From assembly GCA_963851385.1 (NCBI GenBank), contig CAWKPE010000007.1, positions 1 to 64,000 on the forward strand: a DNA stretch of 64,000 nt, in the 5' to 3' direction. Shown piece after piece: positions 16,361 to 27,119 of this stretch. Both the position numbers and the translations under genes were made by a program. This stretch comes from CAWEFA01 sp963851385. GTDB taxonomy: Bacteria; Bacteroidota; Bacteroidia; Bacteroidales; DTGW01. Position 1 is the stretch's first letter; each line of letters begins with the position of its first letter. The notes beneath the pieces are model-generated. The model saw nothing but the letters and a program-made list of their open reading frames with translations. It did no database searches and was not told the origin of the DNA.

Positions 16361-17398
16361 TTAGTTAATAATTATCTTAGGCTGACCGTCCTGCATTTTT
16401 GTCAAATATCCTATTTCAGCAATAATTATATCCATTGTTTCTGCCAGTTCAAGAAATTCATTAATACCATCTTCAGCCACTGCAATTAACAAACCACCGC
16501 TGGTTTGAGGATCACAAAGAATCGTCTTTTGATTTTCGTCAATCAAAGAAACTTTATGCCCGTAACTTTTCCAATTTCTGAATGTGCCCCCGGGAATAGC
16601 CTTTTTTTCTATGTATTCTTCAATACCTTCAATAACCGGTATTTTTTTGTACTCTATGATTGACGACAATTTACTTGCTTCGCATATTTCCATTAAATGA
16701 CCTAACAATCCAAAACCTGTAACATCAGTCATAGCCATTACCTGCTGCATGCGGCCAAAATCGATTCCGGCTTTATTTAGTTGTACCATTAACTCAATAG
16801 CCAGTTTAATATGATTTGGTTTAACGATACCTTGTTTTTCCGCAGTAGTAATAAGGCCTAATCCTATTGGTTTTGTAAGGAATAGCCTGCAACCTTCAAC
16901 AGCTTTACTATTTTGTTTTATGTTCTCAATATTTATTATTCCTGTAACAGCAAGACCAAATATTGGATCAGAAATACTTATACTATGTCCACCTGCCAAC
17001 TCACAATCTGCTTCTTTACATGCCAAACGTGCTCCTTCAATTACTTGTCCAGCCATTTCTTTTGATAGTTTATCAAGAGGCCAACCCAGAACAGATAATG
17101 CCAACAAAGGTTTTCCTCCCATAGCATAGATATCGCTTATAGCATTCACGGCAGCTATGCGCCCAAAATCAAATGGGTCATCTACGATAGGTGTAAAAAA
17201 ATCAGTAGTGCTTATTATGGCTTTCCCCTGACCTATATTATATACAGCAGCATCATCCTTAAATTGGTATCCAACAAGTAAATTTGGATTGATACTTATT
17301 TGTTCTGCTGGTTTGATAATTTCTTCCAAATCCTTTGATGATATTTTGCAACCACAACCAGCACCTGGACTAAAATGGGTCAATTTAAGCTGCTCCAT
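16361..17398 (-). CDS. selD: Selenide, water dikinase
   Basis: Makes selenophosphate from selenide and ATP. The 345 aa protein has the N-terminal catalytic motif GAGCGCK with Cys15 (cysteine, not selenocysteine) and Lys18. DDAAVY, TTDFFTPIVDDPFDFGRIAA and AGGHSI segments of the AIR-synthase-like fold follow, then DPQTSGGLL near the C-terminus. It starts inside the end of selU (14-bp overlap), so the two are translationally coupled. With selU beside it and no selA or selB in the window, its visible use here is selenouridine in tRNA. Confidence 0.95.
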   Translation of the reverse strand: MEQLKLTHFSPGAGCGCKISSKDLEEIIKPAEQISINPNLLVGYQFKDDAAVYNIGQGKAIISTTDFFTPIVDDPFDFGRIAAVNAISDIYAMGGKPLLALSVLGWPLDKLSKEMAGQVIEGARLACKEADCELAGGHSISISDPIFGLAVTGIINIENIKQNSKAVEGCRLFLTKPIGLGLITTAEKQGIVKPNHIKLAIELMVQLNKAGIDFGRMQQVMAMTDVTGFGLLGHLMEICEASKLSSIIEYKKIPVIEGIEEYIEKKAIPGGTFRNWKSYGHKVSLIDENQKTILCDPQTSGGLLIAVAEDGINEFLELAETMDIIIAEIGYLTKMQDGQPKIIIN

Positions 17399-18428
17399 TG
17401 ATTTTATTTTCGTTTATAAATTGTAAAATATTTGCAAGATTTATTGTTACGTCATCTGAACTTAAATTAATACTAAAATATTTTTTACTGTCCCTTTTAC
17501 TCATTACTTGAATATACGATTTATCGTAATATTGTAGTAGAATATCGGCTGCTAATGAAAATTGTCCTTTATCAATAGCACTAATTGCATTCTTTGTATT
17601 CAGTCCACCTAACCGTTTACTGATTCTGGTTATGCCATCTTTTAATAAGTCATTATCACAAGTTGCATATTCGTTAACAAGTTTATTAATCCTGAATTCT
17701 TTATTAATTTTAATTTCCAATAAAGGTGCGTTTTGCATTTGTTCATAAAGTTCATTTGGAACCTGAACTTTACCTATTAAAAAACTTTCATCTTCAATAA
17801 AAACAGTTTTAGAAAGATCAAGTAATTGCCAGCATTCAAACAGATTATTTTCAAACTGCTCATTTGTTGGTTGGTTTCCCATGCCAATACTTCCAAATGC
17901 CGATCCTTTATGCTGTGCCAATTTTTCGAGATTCAAAACTTGATGACCACTGCTAGCCAAATGTTCCAGAATTTCTGTCTTGCCTGAACCTGTCATACCT
18001 CCTATTACAATGAAGTTGGCTTTCTGATTAAAAGATTTCCTGATATGTCTTCGGTAAGATTTATATCCTCCCTTAATTATGAAAGTTTCATAACCAAACA
18101 GTTCAAACAACCAAGACATGCTTGCACTCCGCATTCCTCCTCTCCAACAATAAACAATCAACTTTTTTTGATTGGTGTTAGAATTAAGTTCAATAATTTT
18201 TTTCTTTAATTGAGGACCTATAATTTCAAGAGCAAGCAAATAAGCTTCAGATTTACTTTTCTGAAAATAGGTTTTCCCAATTTCAGCCCTTTCATTGTCA
18301 TCAAATAAAGGTAGATTAATTGCATCAGGAATATGCCCTTGTGCATATTCTCCAGGAGAGCGAACGTCTATAATTGGCATTGTCTTTTTTAAATGCAGGA
18401 AATTAATTATGTCGACATTAATAGGCAT
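17385..18428 (-). CDS. selU: tRNA 2-selenouridine synthase
   Basis: Also called MnmH. It replaces sulfur by selenium at the wobble 2-thiouridine of Lys, Glu and Gln tRNAs, using selenophosphate. The N-terminal rhodanese domain has the catalytic Cys94 in YCWRGGMRS. A P-loop GGMTGSGKT lies near residues 143-151, in the C-terminal nucleotide-binding domain. The 347 aa length is normal. It is the first gene of a selU-selD operon. Confidence 0.94.
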   Translation of the reverse strand: MPINVDIINFLHLKKTMPIIDVRSPGEYAQGHIPDAINLPLFDDNERAEIGKTYFQKSKSEAYLLALEIIGPQLKKKIIELNSNTNQKKLIVYCWRGGMRSASMSWLFELFGYETFIIKGGYKSYRRHIRKSFNQKANFIVIGGMTGSGKTEILEHLASSGHQVLNLEKLAQHKGSAFGSIGMGNQPTNEQFENNLFECWQLLDLSKTVFIEDESFLIGKVQVPNELYEQMQNAPLLEIKINKEFRINKLVNEYATCDNDLLKDGITRISKRLGGLNTKNAISAIDKGQFSLAADILLQYYDKSYIQVMSKRDSKKYFSINLSSDDVTINLANILQFINENKINGAA

Positions 18429-18474
18429 TTGTCAATTTGCAGATGAAAACCTGGTATTTTGAGGTAAACTCATT

Positions 18475-19323
18475 TCAATCGAATTTAATAAGCGTATCAA
18501 ATATTTTAGATTTTTCAATGGTATATTCCCGATTTGAAGTATTTGTGTCATCAATAATATTTATTAATCCGAACCAATTTAAAAAACGAATAAAAGTACG
18601 AAGAATAAAACACCTCTGAAAAAAATCCTGGTGAAATTCATTTTCGTCAGAGTTTACCAGAACTGAACTAAAAGCTTTATAATATTTATCAATATAAAAC
18701 TTGAAATCTCTTGGCAAACTACCGTATTTAAAAATTAAGTCCAACATGTAAGCAAAACCGTATTGTCCGATATTGTTATTGCCATAATTGTCATTAAAGG
18801 ACCATTTAAATTTTGTAGTATAGGTTTTGATAATTTCAACAAATAATTTTGGACCGTATAATACAGATTTGTATTTTTCTCCTTTCTGAGTGAGCATAAA
18901 CTCCTTTTTCTTTGTTTTGGTCAATTCAGCTAAATCAGTAATTATCCTAACATTCTTAACTGCTAAAGATTTGGAGTGTCTTACCATTTTTGTTTCACCA
19001 ACGTCTTCATAATCTTCAGTTATAAAATGCTGGTCATAAACTGGCCGAATAATTTGCAACGGTAAAAATCCATTGGCATTCAACTTTATAGGCTGTGCTT
19101 GCTCAACCAAATTAAGAAAGTATTTTACAAGGTTATGAAATGGAATTTTCTGAAGTACTTCATCGTCTATAGTATCGGATAAAGTCATTGGTGAATTAGT
19201 GCCAAAAGGATCATAAATGAGATAATGAATCTCTTTGAAAGTGCGACCTTCATATTCATCTATGGGCATACTTTCAACCAAATGTTGCAACATTTCATTT
19301 CTATCGCTATTCTCACACTTCAT
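18475..19323 (-). CDS. Hypothetical protein (282 aa)
   Basis: Not recognised. The sequence is soluble and rich in Phe, Tyr and Lys. A helical domain in the C-terminal half includes FFQRCFILRTFIRFLNWFGLI. A central TDLAELTKTKKKEFMLTQKGEKY stretch resembles winged-helix-type text but is not diagnostic. It lies 46 bp upstream of selU on the same strand and might be part of that transcript. Confidence 0.6.
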   Translation of the reverse strand: MKCENSDRNEMLQHLVESMPIDEYEGRTFKEIHYLIYDPFGTNSPMTLSDTIDDEVLQKIPFHNLVKYFLNLVEQAQPIKLNANGFLPLQIIRPVYDQHFITEDYEDVGETKMVRHSKSLAVKNVRIITDLAELTKTKKKEFMLTQKGEKYKSVLYGPKLFVEIIKTYTTKFKWSFNDNYGNNNIGQYGFAYMLDLIFKYGSLPRDFKFYIDKYYKAFSSVLVNSDENEFHQDFFQRCFILRTFIRFLNWFGLINIIDDTNTSNREYTIEKSKIFDTLIKFD

Positions 19324-19514
19324 TCTATTGCAGCCTTTATATCAAATTTAGCAAATACCTAAATCATTTTCATTAAAAAAAATCATAAAATGAGATCAAA
19401 ACAGCAATTTAAATGCTATTAGTTGGAAAAGTGAAGCTTATGAAAAAAACAGGTATAAAAAGAATCTTATATTGAATTGTACTCGTATAAATTAGCAATG
19501 TAACTTAATTTAAA

Positions 19515-20412
19515 ATGATAATCAGTGCAAGTCGCAGGACAGACATTCCTGCTTTTTACAGTAATTGGTTCATGAATAGAGTGCGTGAAGGATATGTCAT
19601 GGTTCGAAATCCGTTATTTAAAAAAATAGTTACAAAAGTTATTCTTGACCCGCAAAAAATAGATGCTATAGTTTTTTGGACAAAAAATCCACAATTACTT
19701 ATCGAAAAATTACCTGAACTCGATGAAAGAGGTTTCTTCTATTATTTTCTATTTACAATTACTCCTTATGGAAATAAATTTCGAACCTAATGTACCCGCT
19801 AATCAACATTTAGTAGATAGCTTTCATCATTTGGCAGAATTAATAGGTAAAGAAAGGGTTATTTGGCGTTACGATCCAATAATAATATCAGATGTTACTG
19901 ATGTAAATTTTCATCTTGACAGTTTTTATAATCTTGCATCTTCATTAAATGATTATACTTCAAGATGTATTACAAGTTTCATGGTGACTTATAAAAAATG
20001 CATAAGAAACATGCATGATGTTAAAGTTGAAAATATCGATATTGTCAGGAAAAGCAATTTATTAAATTCTCTAAAAAAAATTGCCGAAAATTTTAATATG
20101 AGACTCTCTCTTTGCGCTGATGAGAATAATGTAGACGGTATTGAAAAAAGTTGCTGCATTGATACTCAATTGATCAATATTTTAAAAGGAACAGACATTA
20201 AATACAAGAAAGATCCCAGCCAGCGTATGCATTGTCATTGTGCTGAAAGCATCGATATTGGAGCATACAATACATGTTTGCACAACTGTATATACTGTTA
20301 TGCAAATTATGATACTTCAAAAGTAAAAGAAACAATTGCCGGGCACAAGTTGCGATCACCCATGATAATTGGAGAGCCATCTGGTAATGAACAAATAAAA
20401 AACAAAACCTGA
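19515..20412 (+). pseudogene. DUF1848 protein, frameshifted
   Basis: A conserved family of unknown function, probably related to radical SAM proteins. The N-terminus MIISASRRTDIPAFYSNWF and the C-terminal Cys cluster (MHCHCAESIDIGAYNTCLHNCIYCYAN) are diagnostic. The gene is split: the first frame runs 19515-19790 and the second continues to 20412. Removing one T from the TTT at 19779-19781 restores TPYGNKFEPNVP, the family consensus. The restored protein would be about 298 aa, full length. Every other part is intact, so this is either a very recent mutation or a homopolymer sequencing error. Confidence 0.85.
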
Positions 20413-20633
20413 TTTACCAAATAAATATTATATTATTACAAATACCTCACTCATTATTTTATTGAGTCATTCATGTTTTCCACGACAAATTTTTCAAATA
20501 TAATTTAAGAATAAAGAAAATTAGTAAATTTGCAATCCGCTAAAATATAAGGTGGAATTAATATATTCCGTCAAAAGGATTTGAGGCACATCGTAATAAA
20601 TTACGAAATTAAAAGTTCTTAATGGTATATTTT

Positions 20634-20717
20634 ACCCGAATGGCGGAATTGGTAGACGCGCTAGTTTCAGGGACTAGTGTCCGTAAGGATGTGCAGGTTC
20701 GAGTCCTGTTTCGGGTA
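20634..20717 (+). tRNA. tRNA-Leu (CAG anticodon)
   Basis: The seven-base acceptor stem ACCCGAA pairs with TTCGGGT at 20710-20716, with discriminator A. The D-arm is TGGCGGAATTGGTAGACGC, the anticodon arm is CTAGT-TTCAGGG-ACTAG with anticodon CAG, there is a long variable arm, and the T-loop is GGTTCGAGTCC. CCA is not encoded. Confidence 0.93.
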
Positions 20718-20799
20718 CGAAAACAGTTTCAAGTTTGAAGTTTAAAGTTCAATGTTGTTTTGAAACCTAAACTTTGAATTTTGAACTTTAAGCTAATCT

Positions 20800-20883
20800 G
20801 CCCAGGTGGTGAAATTGGTAGACACACCAGCTTGAGGGGCTGGCGCCTGCAAAGGTGTGCAAGTTCGAGTCTTGTCCTGGGCA
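20800..20883 (+). tRNA. tRNA-Leu (GAG anticodon)
   Basis: The acceptor stem GCCCAGG pairs with CCTGGGC at 20876-20882, with discriminator A. The anticodon arm is CCAGC-TTGAGGG-GCTGG with anticodon GAG. It has a class II long variable arm and a T-loop GTTCGAGTC. It is separated from the first tRNA-Leu by 82 bases of AGTTTAAAGTTCAA-type filler that is itself partly palindromic. CCA is not encoded. Confidence 0.93.
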
Positions 20884-20980
20884 CAATAATAAATCAAACT
20901 TTAATTTTCATCCGAAATATTTGTCGCGTTTTTTTTAGTTTATTAATTTACCCAATTAAATATTATAAATTCTTGAGTTT

Positions 20981-22168
20981 ATGAATAGAAATAAATTTGA
21001 TATTGAAGTAAAAAAGTTATTTGAACTTAATGAATCTGTTATAATGCGACGCAATGAAAAGCATGAGCATGGAAATGGAATTTATGATCGTTACAAATAC
21101 CCAATACTTACTAATGAACATGCCCCTGTATTTTGGCGCTATGATCTCGATTACAACAGCAATCCAAATTTATTACAAATCTTTGGTATAAATGCCACAT
21201 TCAATGCAGGAGCTATTCTTTTAGACAATCGTTATTTAATGGTTGCAAGAGTAGAAGGATGGGATCGGAAATCATTTTTTGCTGTTGCAGAGAGCCCAAA
21301 CGGAATTGACCAATGGCGTTTTTGGGATTATCCCATTAACCTTCCCGATATTGACAAAGACGAGACTAATGTTTACGATATGCGTCTTACTTATCACCAG
21401 GATGGTTGGATATACGGAATTTTCTGCTCAGAACATAAAGACCCAGATGCTCCCGCTGGCGATTTGTCATCTGCCATTGCAAAAGCAGGAATTGTTCGTA
21501 CAAAAGACTTAGTAAAATGGGAACGCCTTCCCGACCTAAAAACTAAGAGTCAGCAACGAAATGTAGTATTGCATCCTGAATTTATTAATAACAAATATGC
21601 TTTATATACAAGACCTCAGGACAGTTTTATTGACGCCGGGTCAGGAGGTGGTATTGGCTGGGCATTGATAGATAGTATGGAAAAAGCTGAAGTGAAAGAC
21701 GAACTTATTATTGAACCGCGTGTTTATCACACAATTAAAGAAGTTAAGAACGGACAGGGCCCTGCCCCTATTAAAACAAACAAGGGTTGGCTGCATCTTG
21801 CTCATGGTGTTCGTGGTTGTGCTGCAGGCTTACGTTATTTGCTTTATATGTTTATGACAGATTTGAAAGAGCCATGGAAAGTCATAGCTACACCTGGTGG
21901 TTACTTTATGACTCCCAGAGGTGATGAGAGAATTGGTGATGTTTCGAACGTCTTGTTTTCAAATGGCTGGATTAAAAAAGACAATGGTGATGTCTTAATT
22001 TATTATGCTTCTTCAGATACACGAATGCATGTTGCTACGACAAATATAGATAAGCTAATAGATTATTGTACAAAAACCCCTGCTGATGGTTATCGAACCC
22101 ATGCGTCAGTCGCCACTTTGAATAATATTATTGAAAAAAACCTAAAAATAAATAGAGGCATAAAGTAA
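20981..22168 (+). CDS. GH130 4-O-beta-mannosyl-glucose phosphorylase
   Basis: Phosphorolyses mannosyl-beta-1,4-glucose to mannose 1-phosphate and glucose, a cytoplasmic step of beta-mannan use. The 395 aa length matches the mannosylglucose phosphorylase subgroup. The five-bladed propeller motifs include FNAGAILLDNRYLMVARVEG, and the catalytic acid Asp133 lies in YDMRLT. The following gene encodes a sugar 2-epimerase that would convert mannobiose into this enzyme's substrate. The same pair is known from Bacteroides fragilis, which supports the assignment over other GH130 specificities. Confidence 0.88.
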   Translation: MNRNKFDIEVKKLFELNESVIMRRNEKHEHGNGIYDRYKYPILTNEHAPVFWRYDLDYNSNPNLLQIFGINATFNAGAILLDNRYLMVARVEGWDRKSFFAVAESPNGIDQWRFWDYPINLPDIDKDETNVYDMRLTYHQDGWIYGIFCSEHKDPDAPAGDLSSAIAKAGIVRTKDLVKWERLPDLKTKSQQRNVVLHPEFINNKYALYTRPQDSFIDAGSGGGIGWALIDSMEKAEVKDELIIEPRVYHTIKEVKNGQGPAPIKTNKGWLHLAHGVRGCAAGLRYLLYMFMTDLKEPWKVIATPGGYFMTPRGDERIGDVSNVLFSNGWIKKDNGDVLIYYASSDTRMHVATTNIDKLIDYCTKTPADGYRTHASVATLNNIIEKNLKINRGIK

Positions 22169-22304
22169 TTTTGATAAAATCATTTATGCTATTATAAAAA
22201 CTGCATAATTAATTTGGATCAAGGTATGAACCATATACGCTAACAAAGATGGCGATAAAAGGTTTTTGACTATGTTTCTATATTTGCTTTCTAATTCAAA
22301 TATT

Positions 22305-23507
22305 ATGACAAAAGAAATAGAAATACTGAAAGATGCCGCTCTCAAAGAATTAACGGGAAATATTTTATCATATTGGCAAACTTACACAATTGATAAAGAG
22401 AACGGTGGTTTTTACGGAAGTATTGACTTTTATGGCAATATTAATAAAACGGCTACAAAAGGTGCTGTACTTAATACTAGAATTTTGTGGACATTTTCAA
22501 AAGCATTTAATGTTCTTGGCAAAAAAGAATATTTTGATCTTGCTTTAAAAGCATATGAGTTTATTAACAATTATTTCAGAGACAAAGAATATAATGGTGT
22601 CTATTGGGAACTGGATTATAAAGGACAACCTGTTAATACAAGAAAATATTGCTACACACAGGGATTCTGGATTTATGCATTAAGTGAGTTTTATATTGCA
22701 TCTAAAAATCCTGATAGTATAAAGCTTGCTCTAGATATTTTTTCCATAATTGAGGATAAAGCTCTTGATAAAATAAAAAACGGATATATTGAAGCATTCG
22801 CAAGAGATTGGTCTATAACAGGTGATGTGCGGATTAGCGAAAAGGATCTTAATGAAAATAAAACCTACAATACACATCTTCACCTTCTGGAAGGATATAC
22901 AGCTCTTTATAAGGTAACTAAAAACAGCAAAGTAAAATCTGCATTAGAAAACCTGGTCAATTTGATGCTCGATAAATTTTATAATCCTGCTAACCATCAT
23001 TTCCTGTTATTTTTTGATGATGAATGGAATACAAAAAGCAATTTGGTTTCATACGGCCATGATATAGAAGGTACCTGGCTTTTGTGGGATGCAGTAAAAT
23101 CTCTTGACAAACCTGAACTTGAAAAAAGAACTATTCCAATAATTTTAAAAATGGTTGATACAACAGCAAAAGAAAGTATTGATGTTGATGGCGGACAATT
23201 TTACGAGGGTAATGCAAAAGAGGGTGTAAAAGACACGGATAAACACTGGTGGCCACAAGCTGAAGCAGTTGTCGGATTCATGAATGCCTGGCAAATTACA
23301 CGAGATAATAAATATTTTGACTTGGCTCTAAACAGTTGGAAATTTATTGAAACATATATATCAGATAGAAAATCTGGCGAATGGTTTTGGAAAGTTTCCA
23401 AAGATGGAATGCCTTATACAAATGAAGTAAAAGCAGGTTTTTGGAAATGCCCTTATCATAACAGCCGTGCTTGTTTTGAAATTATAGAAAGACTTTCTGA
23501 TTATTAA
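22305..23507 (+). CDS. Cellobiose/mannobiose 2-epimerase
   Basis: AGE-superfamily epimerase acting on the reducing-end sugar of beta-1,4 disaccharides. I start at MTKEIEILKD (22305); the upstream in-frame ATG at 22266 would add 13 residues of unlikely sequence. Conserved barrel segments are NGGFYGSIDFYGN, YCYTQGFWIYALSEFY, GHDIEGTWLLWDA, HWWPQAEAVVGF and FWKCPYHNSRACFE. These include the His residues used for proton abstraction. The length is about 400 aa, as in BfCE. Beside mannosylglucose phosphorylase its likely job is mannobiose to mannosylglucose. Confidence 0.9.
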   Translation: MTKEIEILKDAALKELTGNILSYWQTYTIDKENGGFYGSIDFYGNINKTATKGAVLNTRILWTFSKAFNVLGKKEYFDLALKAYEFINNYFRDKEYNGVYWELDYKGQPVNTRKYCYTQGFWIYALSEFYIASKNPDSIKLALDIFSIIEDKALDKIKNGYIEAFARDWSITGDVRISEKDLNENKTYNTHLHLLEGYTALYKVTKNSKVKSALENLVNLMLDKFYNPANHHFLLFFDDEWNTKSNLVSYGHDIEGTWLLWDAVKSLDKPELEKRTIPIILKMVDTTAKESIDVDGGQFYEGNAKEGVKDTDKHWWPQAEAVVGFMNAWQITRDNKYFDLALNSWKFIETYISDRKSGEWFWKVSKDGMPYTNEVKAGFWKCPYHNSRACFEIIERLSDY

Positions 23508-23523
23508 ATTACAACCAAAGCTT

Positions 23524-23559
23524 TTGTACAAATGTTCAATTCCCCGAACATTTGTACAA
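23524..23559. promoter_or_regulatory. 14-bp inverted repeat between epimerase and susC
   Basis: TTGTACAAATGTTC (23524-23537) and GAACATTTGTACAA (23546-23559) are exact complements around an 8-base loop. There is no U-tract on either side, so a regulatory or binding site is as likely as a terminator. It lies 17 bases after the epimerase stop and about 200 bases before susC. Confidence 0.6.
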
Positions 23560-23760
23560 GAAATTAAACAATAGTATTAAAAGTATATACAATACTACAA
23601 GTTTTCAGTTCAGCCAGACCATATCTTTACCTTGCTAATCACAAAAAAATTTAATTTTATTAACAAATTTTAGCTATATTTAACGCAGTTAATATACTTT
23701 ACAAAATAATTTTAGAAATAATTACTAACTATATTAATTAAACCATTAACTACTTAACTT

Positions 23761-26700
23761 ATGAAATATTGTTATACTAACGAAAGTCTAAGAAAACAGT
23801 TTCGGGCTACATGGAAAATGCTAATGGTAATAAGTATTCTATTAAATTCATTAGTATTTAAAATGTCAGCTCAGGGAACAACGGTAACGGGTACTGTTGT
23901 TGATGAAAAAAACCAACCTTTGACGGGAGTAAATGTTATCGTAAAAGGGAAAACTAATGGGACAATAACTGATCTTGATGGTAAATTTTCAATAAATGCT
24001 GCAAGTTCAGATATTCTGAGTTTTACTTTTGTCGGGTACAAATCAGAAGAAATTGCCGTTGGTACCCAAACACAAATCAAAGTAACCTTGAAAGAAGAAG
24101 TAACTCTACTTAATGAAGTAGTTGTTGTTGGTTATGGCGTGCAAAAGAAAAGCGATCTTACAGGTGCTATTGCGTCTGTTACCTCTGATGATATAAAGAA
24201 TATGCCGGTTTTAAGGATTGATGATGCCCTTCAAGGGAAAGCAGCCGGTGTAGAGATTATTCAAAATTCAGGTCAACCAGGTGCCGATCCAAAAATACGT
24301 GTTAGAGGCTATGCGACTATTAATGGCGGCAATCCATTGATTGTTATTGACGGAGTGAGCGGGGGTTCACTCAAAGATATTAATCCTGGAGATATAGAAT
24401 CAATGGAAATTTTAAAGGATGCTGCTTCTCAGGCAATTTATGGTTCTGCGGGTGGAAATGGTGTAATTTTAATAACCACCAAGCACGGTAAAGAGGGTAA
24501 GTTTAAAGTAAATTTTGATATGTTTTGCGGAGTTCAGTCCCCCTGGAGTACAGATAATGTAAAAGTTGCAAATGCCCAGCAGTATGCTGCTATTTATGAT
24601 CAAACTCCTACTCATGCAGGCTATTTCTATTACAATCCTGCAACAAAGAGTTATATGGACCACATTGACAGCACTAAAGCATTGACTAATACAAACTGGA
24701 TAGATCAAATTTTCAATACCAGCATGGTTCAAAACTACAATTTAAATATTAGTACAGCCGGAAAAAAAACAAGTCTCTTCTCCAGTATTGGTTATAGTGA
24801 TGAAGACGGAACTTTACTTCGAACTTATAATAAAAAATACACATTCAGGCTAAACTCTGAATATCAAATTATAAAAATGATTAAAATTGGAGAAAACCTG
24901 AATTTGTCAGATAATATTAGTTCCAATCAGGGTGAATTTAACGAATATGGTTCTCCTTTAAGCACGGCAATTCAAATGTTGCCCATAGTTCCTGTATTTG
25001 CAAGTGATGGTTCAGGCCATTATGCATATCAAGCAGATAACCTGGCTTCTAATATTCAGAATCCTATGGATCAAATATATCGTAATAACAATATAAATAC
25101 TTATAAAGAAATTTTTGGAAATGTTCATATAAAGTTGGATATAATTAAAGGATTAAGTTTTGAAAGCAAATTTGGATTCTATAGTAATACAAATCTTTAT
25201 AAACAATATACCCCTGTAGATAGTGTTGGTGCATGGGGTTCAATAGGTTCTTCACAAAGTAATTTCATACCTCAATATCAAAGAAATACAAATGATTGGA
25301 ATGGCTGGCAATGGCAAAACTATTTCACATACAATTTAACTTTGGCAGATAAGCATACATTCAATGTTGTTGCAGGATATGAGTCAATGTTTAATACAAA
25401 TACATTTGTAAATAAAACTGCAAGCAATATAATCATGAAAGGAAATTGGGAGGATTATACTAATACAACAGGTATGATAGCAGTAGCTCCGCAACAAACT
25501 ATAGAATGGTCAGAATATAGATATTTCGGCAGGTTAAATTATAATTTTGCCGATATTGTATTGTTAGAAGGGACTATTAGTGACGATAACAATTCAAAGT
25601 TTGGACCTAATAAAAGAGAGGGGACTTTTCCTGCAGCATCGGCCGGTATCAAATTCAGCGAGATAGAATATATTAAAGACCTTAATTTTATTGACTTTGG
25701 TAAAATAAGAATAGGATATGGTGAAACCGGAAATTCAGACATTCCAGCATTCTCATATAATTCTACTGTAGGTGTATTACCAAGTTTTGGTTATCCTTTT
25801 GGAGGTGTAACATCACAACCCGGGGCTGCCTTATTGACGGCAGGAAATCCTGATCTTCATTGGGAAACAGTAATAACAAAAAATATTGGGATTGATCTTG
25901 GATTTTTAAAAAATCGCCTGAGTTTTTCTTTTGATTATTTTATTCGAAATAATCAAGACATGCTTCTTAGAAAATCTGTACCTTATTACGTTGGTTTTGT
26001 TGTAACCGGCGCAACACAAGAACTTGGCAATCCAAGTCTTGACACACGCCCGTTGGTAAATTATGGTACGTTGGACAACAGGGGATTTGAGATAAATCTT
26101 GGATACAAAGATAAAATTGGAGATTTTGAATATGACATTAATGCAAACGTATCACATTTAACTACAACAATGACAAACATTGGCGACCCCCTGTTGGAAG
26201 GAAATGGCCGTGGAGTTTCTGGTGTTTGCCGGACTGAGGATGGACAACCTGTATCTGAATTTTACGGTTATCAAATAAGTGGCATTTACAAGGAATCAGA
26301 CTTCACATGGTACTTGAATAATAGTCCTGGTAATGGTGGAAAATGGGCCAGAGTGGTTGCTGAATCCTCAAGGAACAGTTATTGTTCCGGCCTTCGATAT
26401 AAATGGTGACAGCTCTTCACTTACTACTCTTTCTACTAACGCCAAACCGGGAGATTTTAAATTTGTAGATACCAATCATGATGGAAAGATTGATGCAAAA
26501 GATATGGTTCCAATTGGCGATCCTAACCCAAAATTTTCTTATGGGATAAATGCAAATTTTAAATACAAGGCTTTTGACTTAAGCATGTTTTTCCAGGGTT
26601 GCTATGGCAATAAAATATTTAATTTGTTAAAAGTTAATCTTTATACCATAAACAATGGAGGATTAAACTTTTCCCCTGATTTGATGAGAAGTTATATTCC

Positions 26701-27076
26701 GGCAACTTATACCACTGATAATACTGAAATTCCAACAGTAATTACTCCTGCCGGGAATACAAACACGGGAATCGCTCGTATGGATCCTAACTTAAGTCCT
26801 TCTTCCTTTTATATAGAAGACGGTTCTTATTTACGTTTAAAGAATATACAATTAGGTTATACTTTACCTGCTTCTTTAACTCAAAAGGTTAAGATTGAAA
26901 AATTGCGCGTTTATATTGGCGCTAAAAATCTCCTGACTTTTACAAAGTATTCCGGGTTTGATCCAGAAGTAGGGGAAAATACGACTATACCAAATAGTAT
27001 ACTTGAGAGAGGTTTTGACCGTGGGACATATCCTCAGTCAAAAATGTTCCTTTTAGGTTTAAACCTTACATTTTAA
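23761..27076 (+). pseudogene. susC: SusC-like TonB-dependent outer-membrane transporter, frameshifted
   Basis: Imports oligosaccharides across the outer membrane with its SusD partner. The first frame (23761-26409) gives a signal peptide, a carboxypeptidase-like CarboxypepD_reg domain (GTVVDEKNQPLTGVNVIVKG), the TonB-box-like LNEVVVVGYG near 119-128, the plug (IRVRGYATINGGNPLIVIDGV) and most of the barrel. A second frame (26333-27076) supplies the rest, including PGDFKFVDTNHDGKID and a C-terminal LNLTF. Removing one A from AAAA at 26340-26343 joins them as GNGPEWLLNP. The restored length is about 1105 aa. This is a sequencing error or a fresh mutation. Confidence 0.88.
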
Positions 27077-27119
27077 TAATTTGAAATCATAAATAATGAA
27101 TAACTTAAAAATAAGAGCT

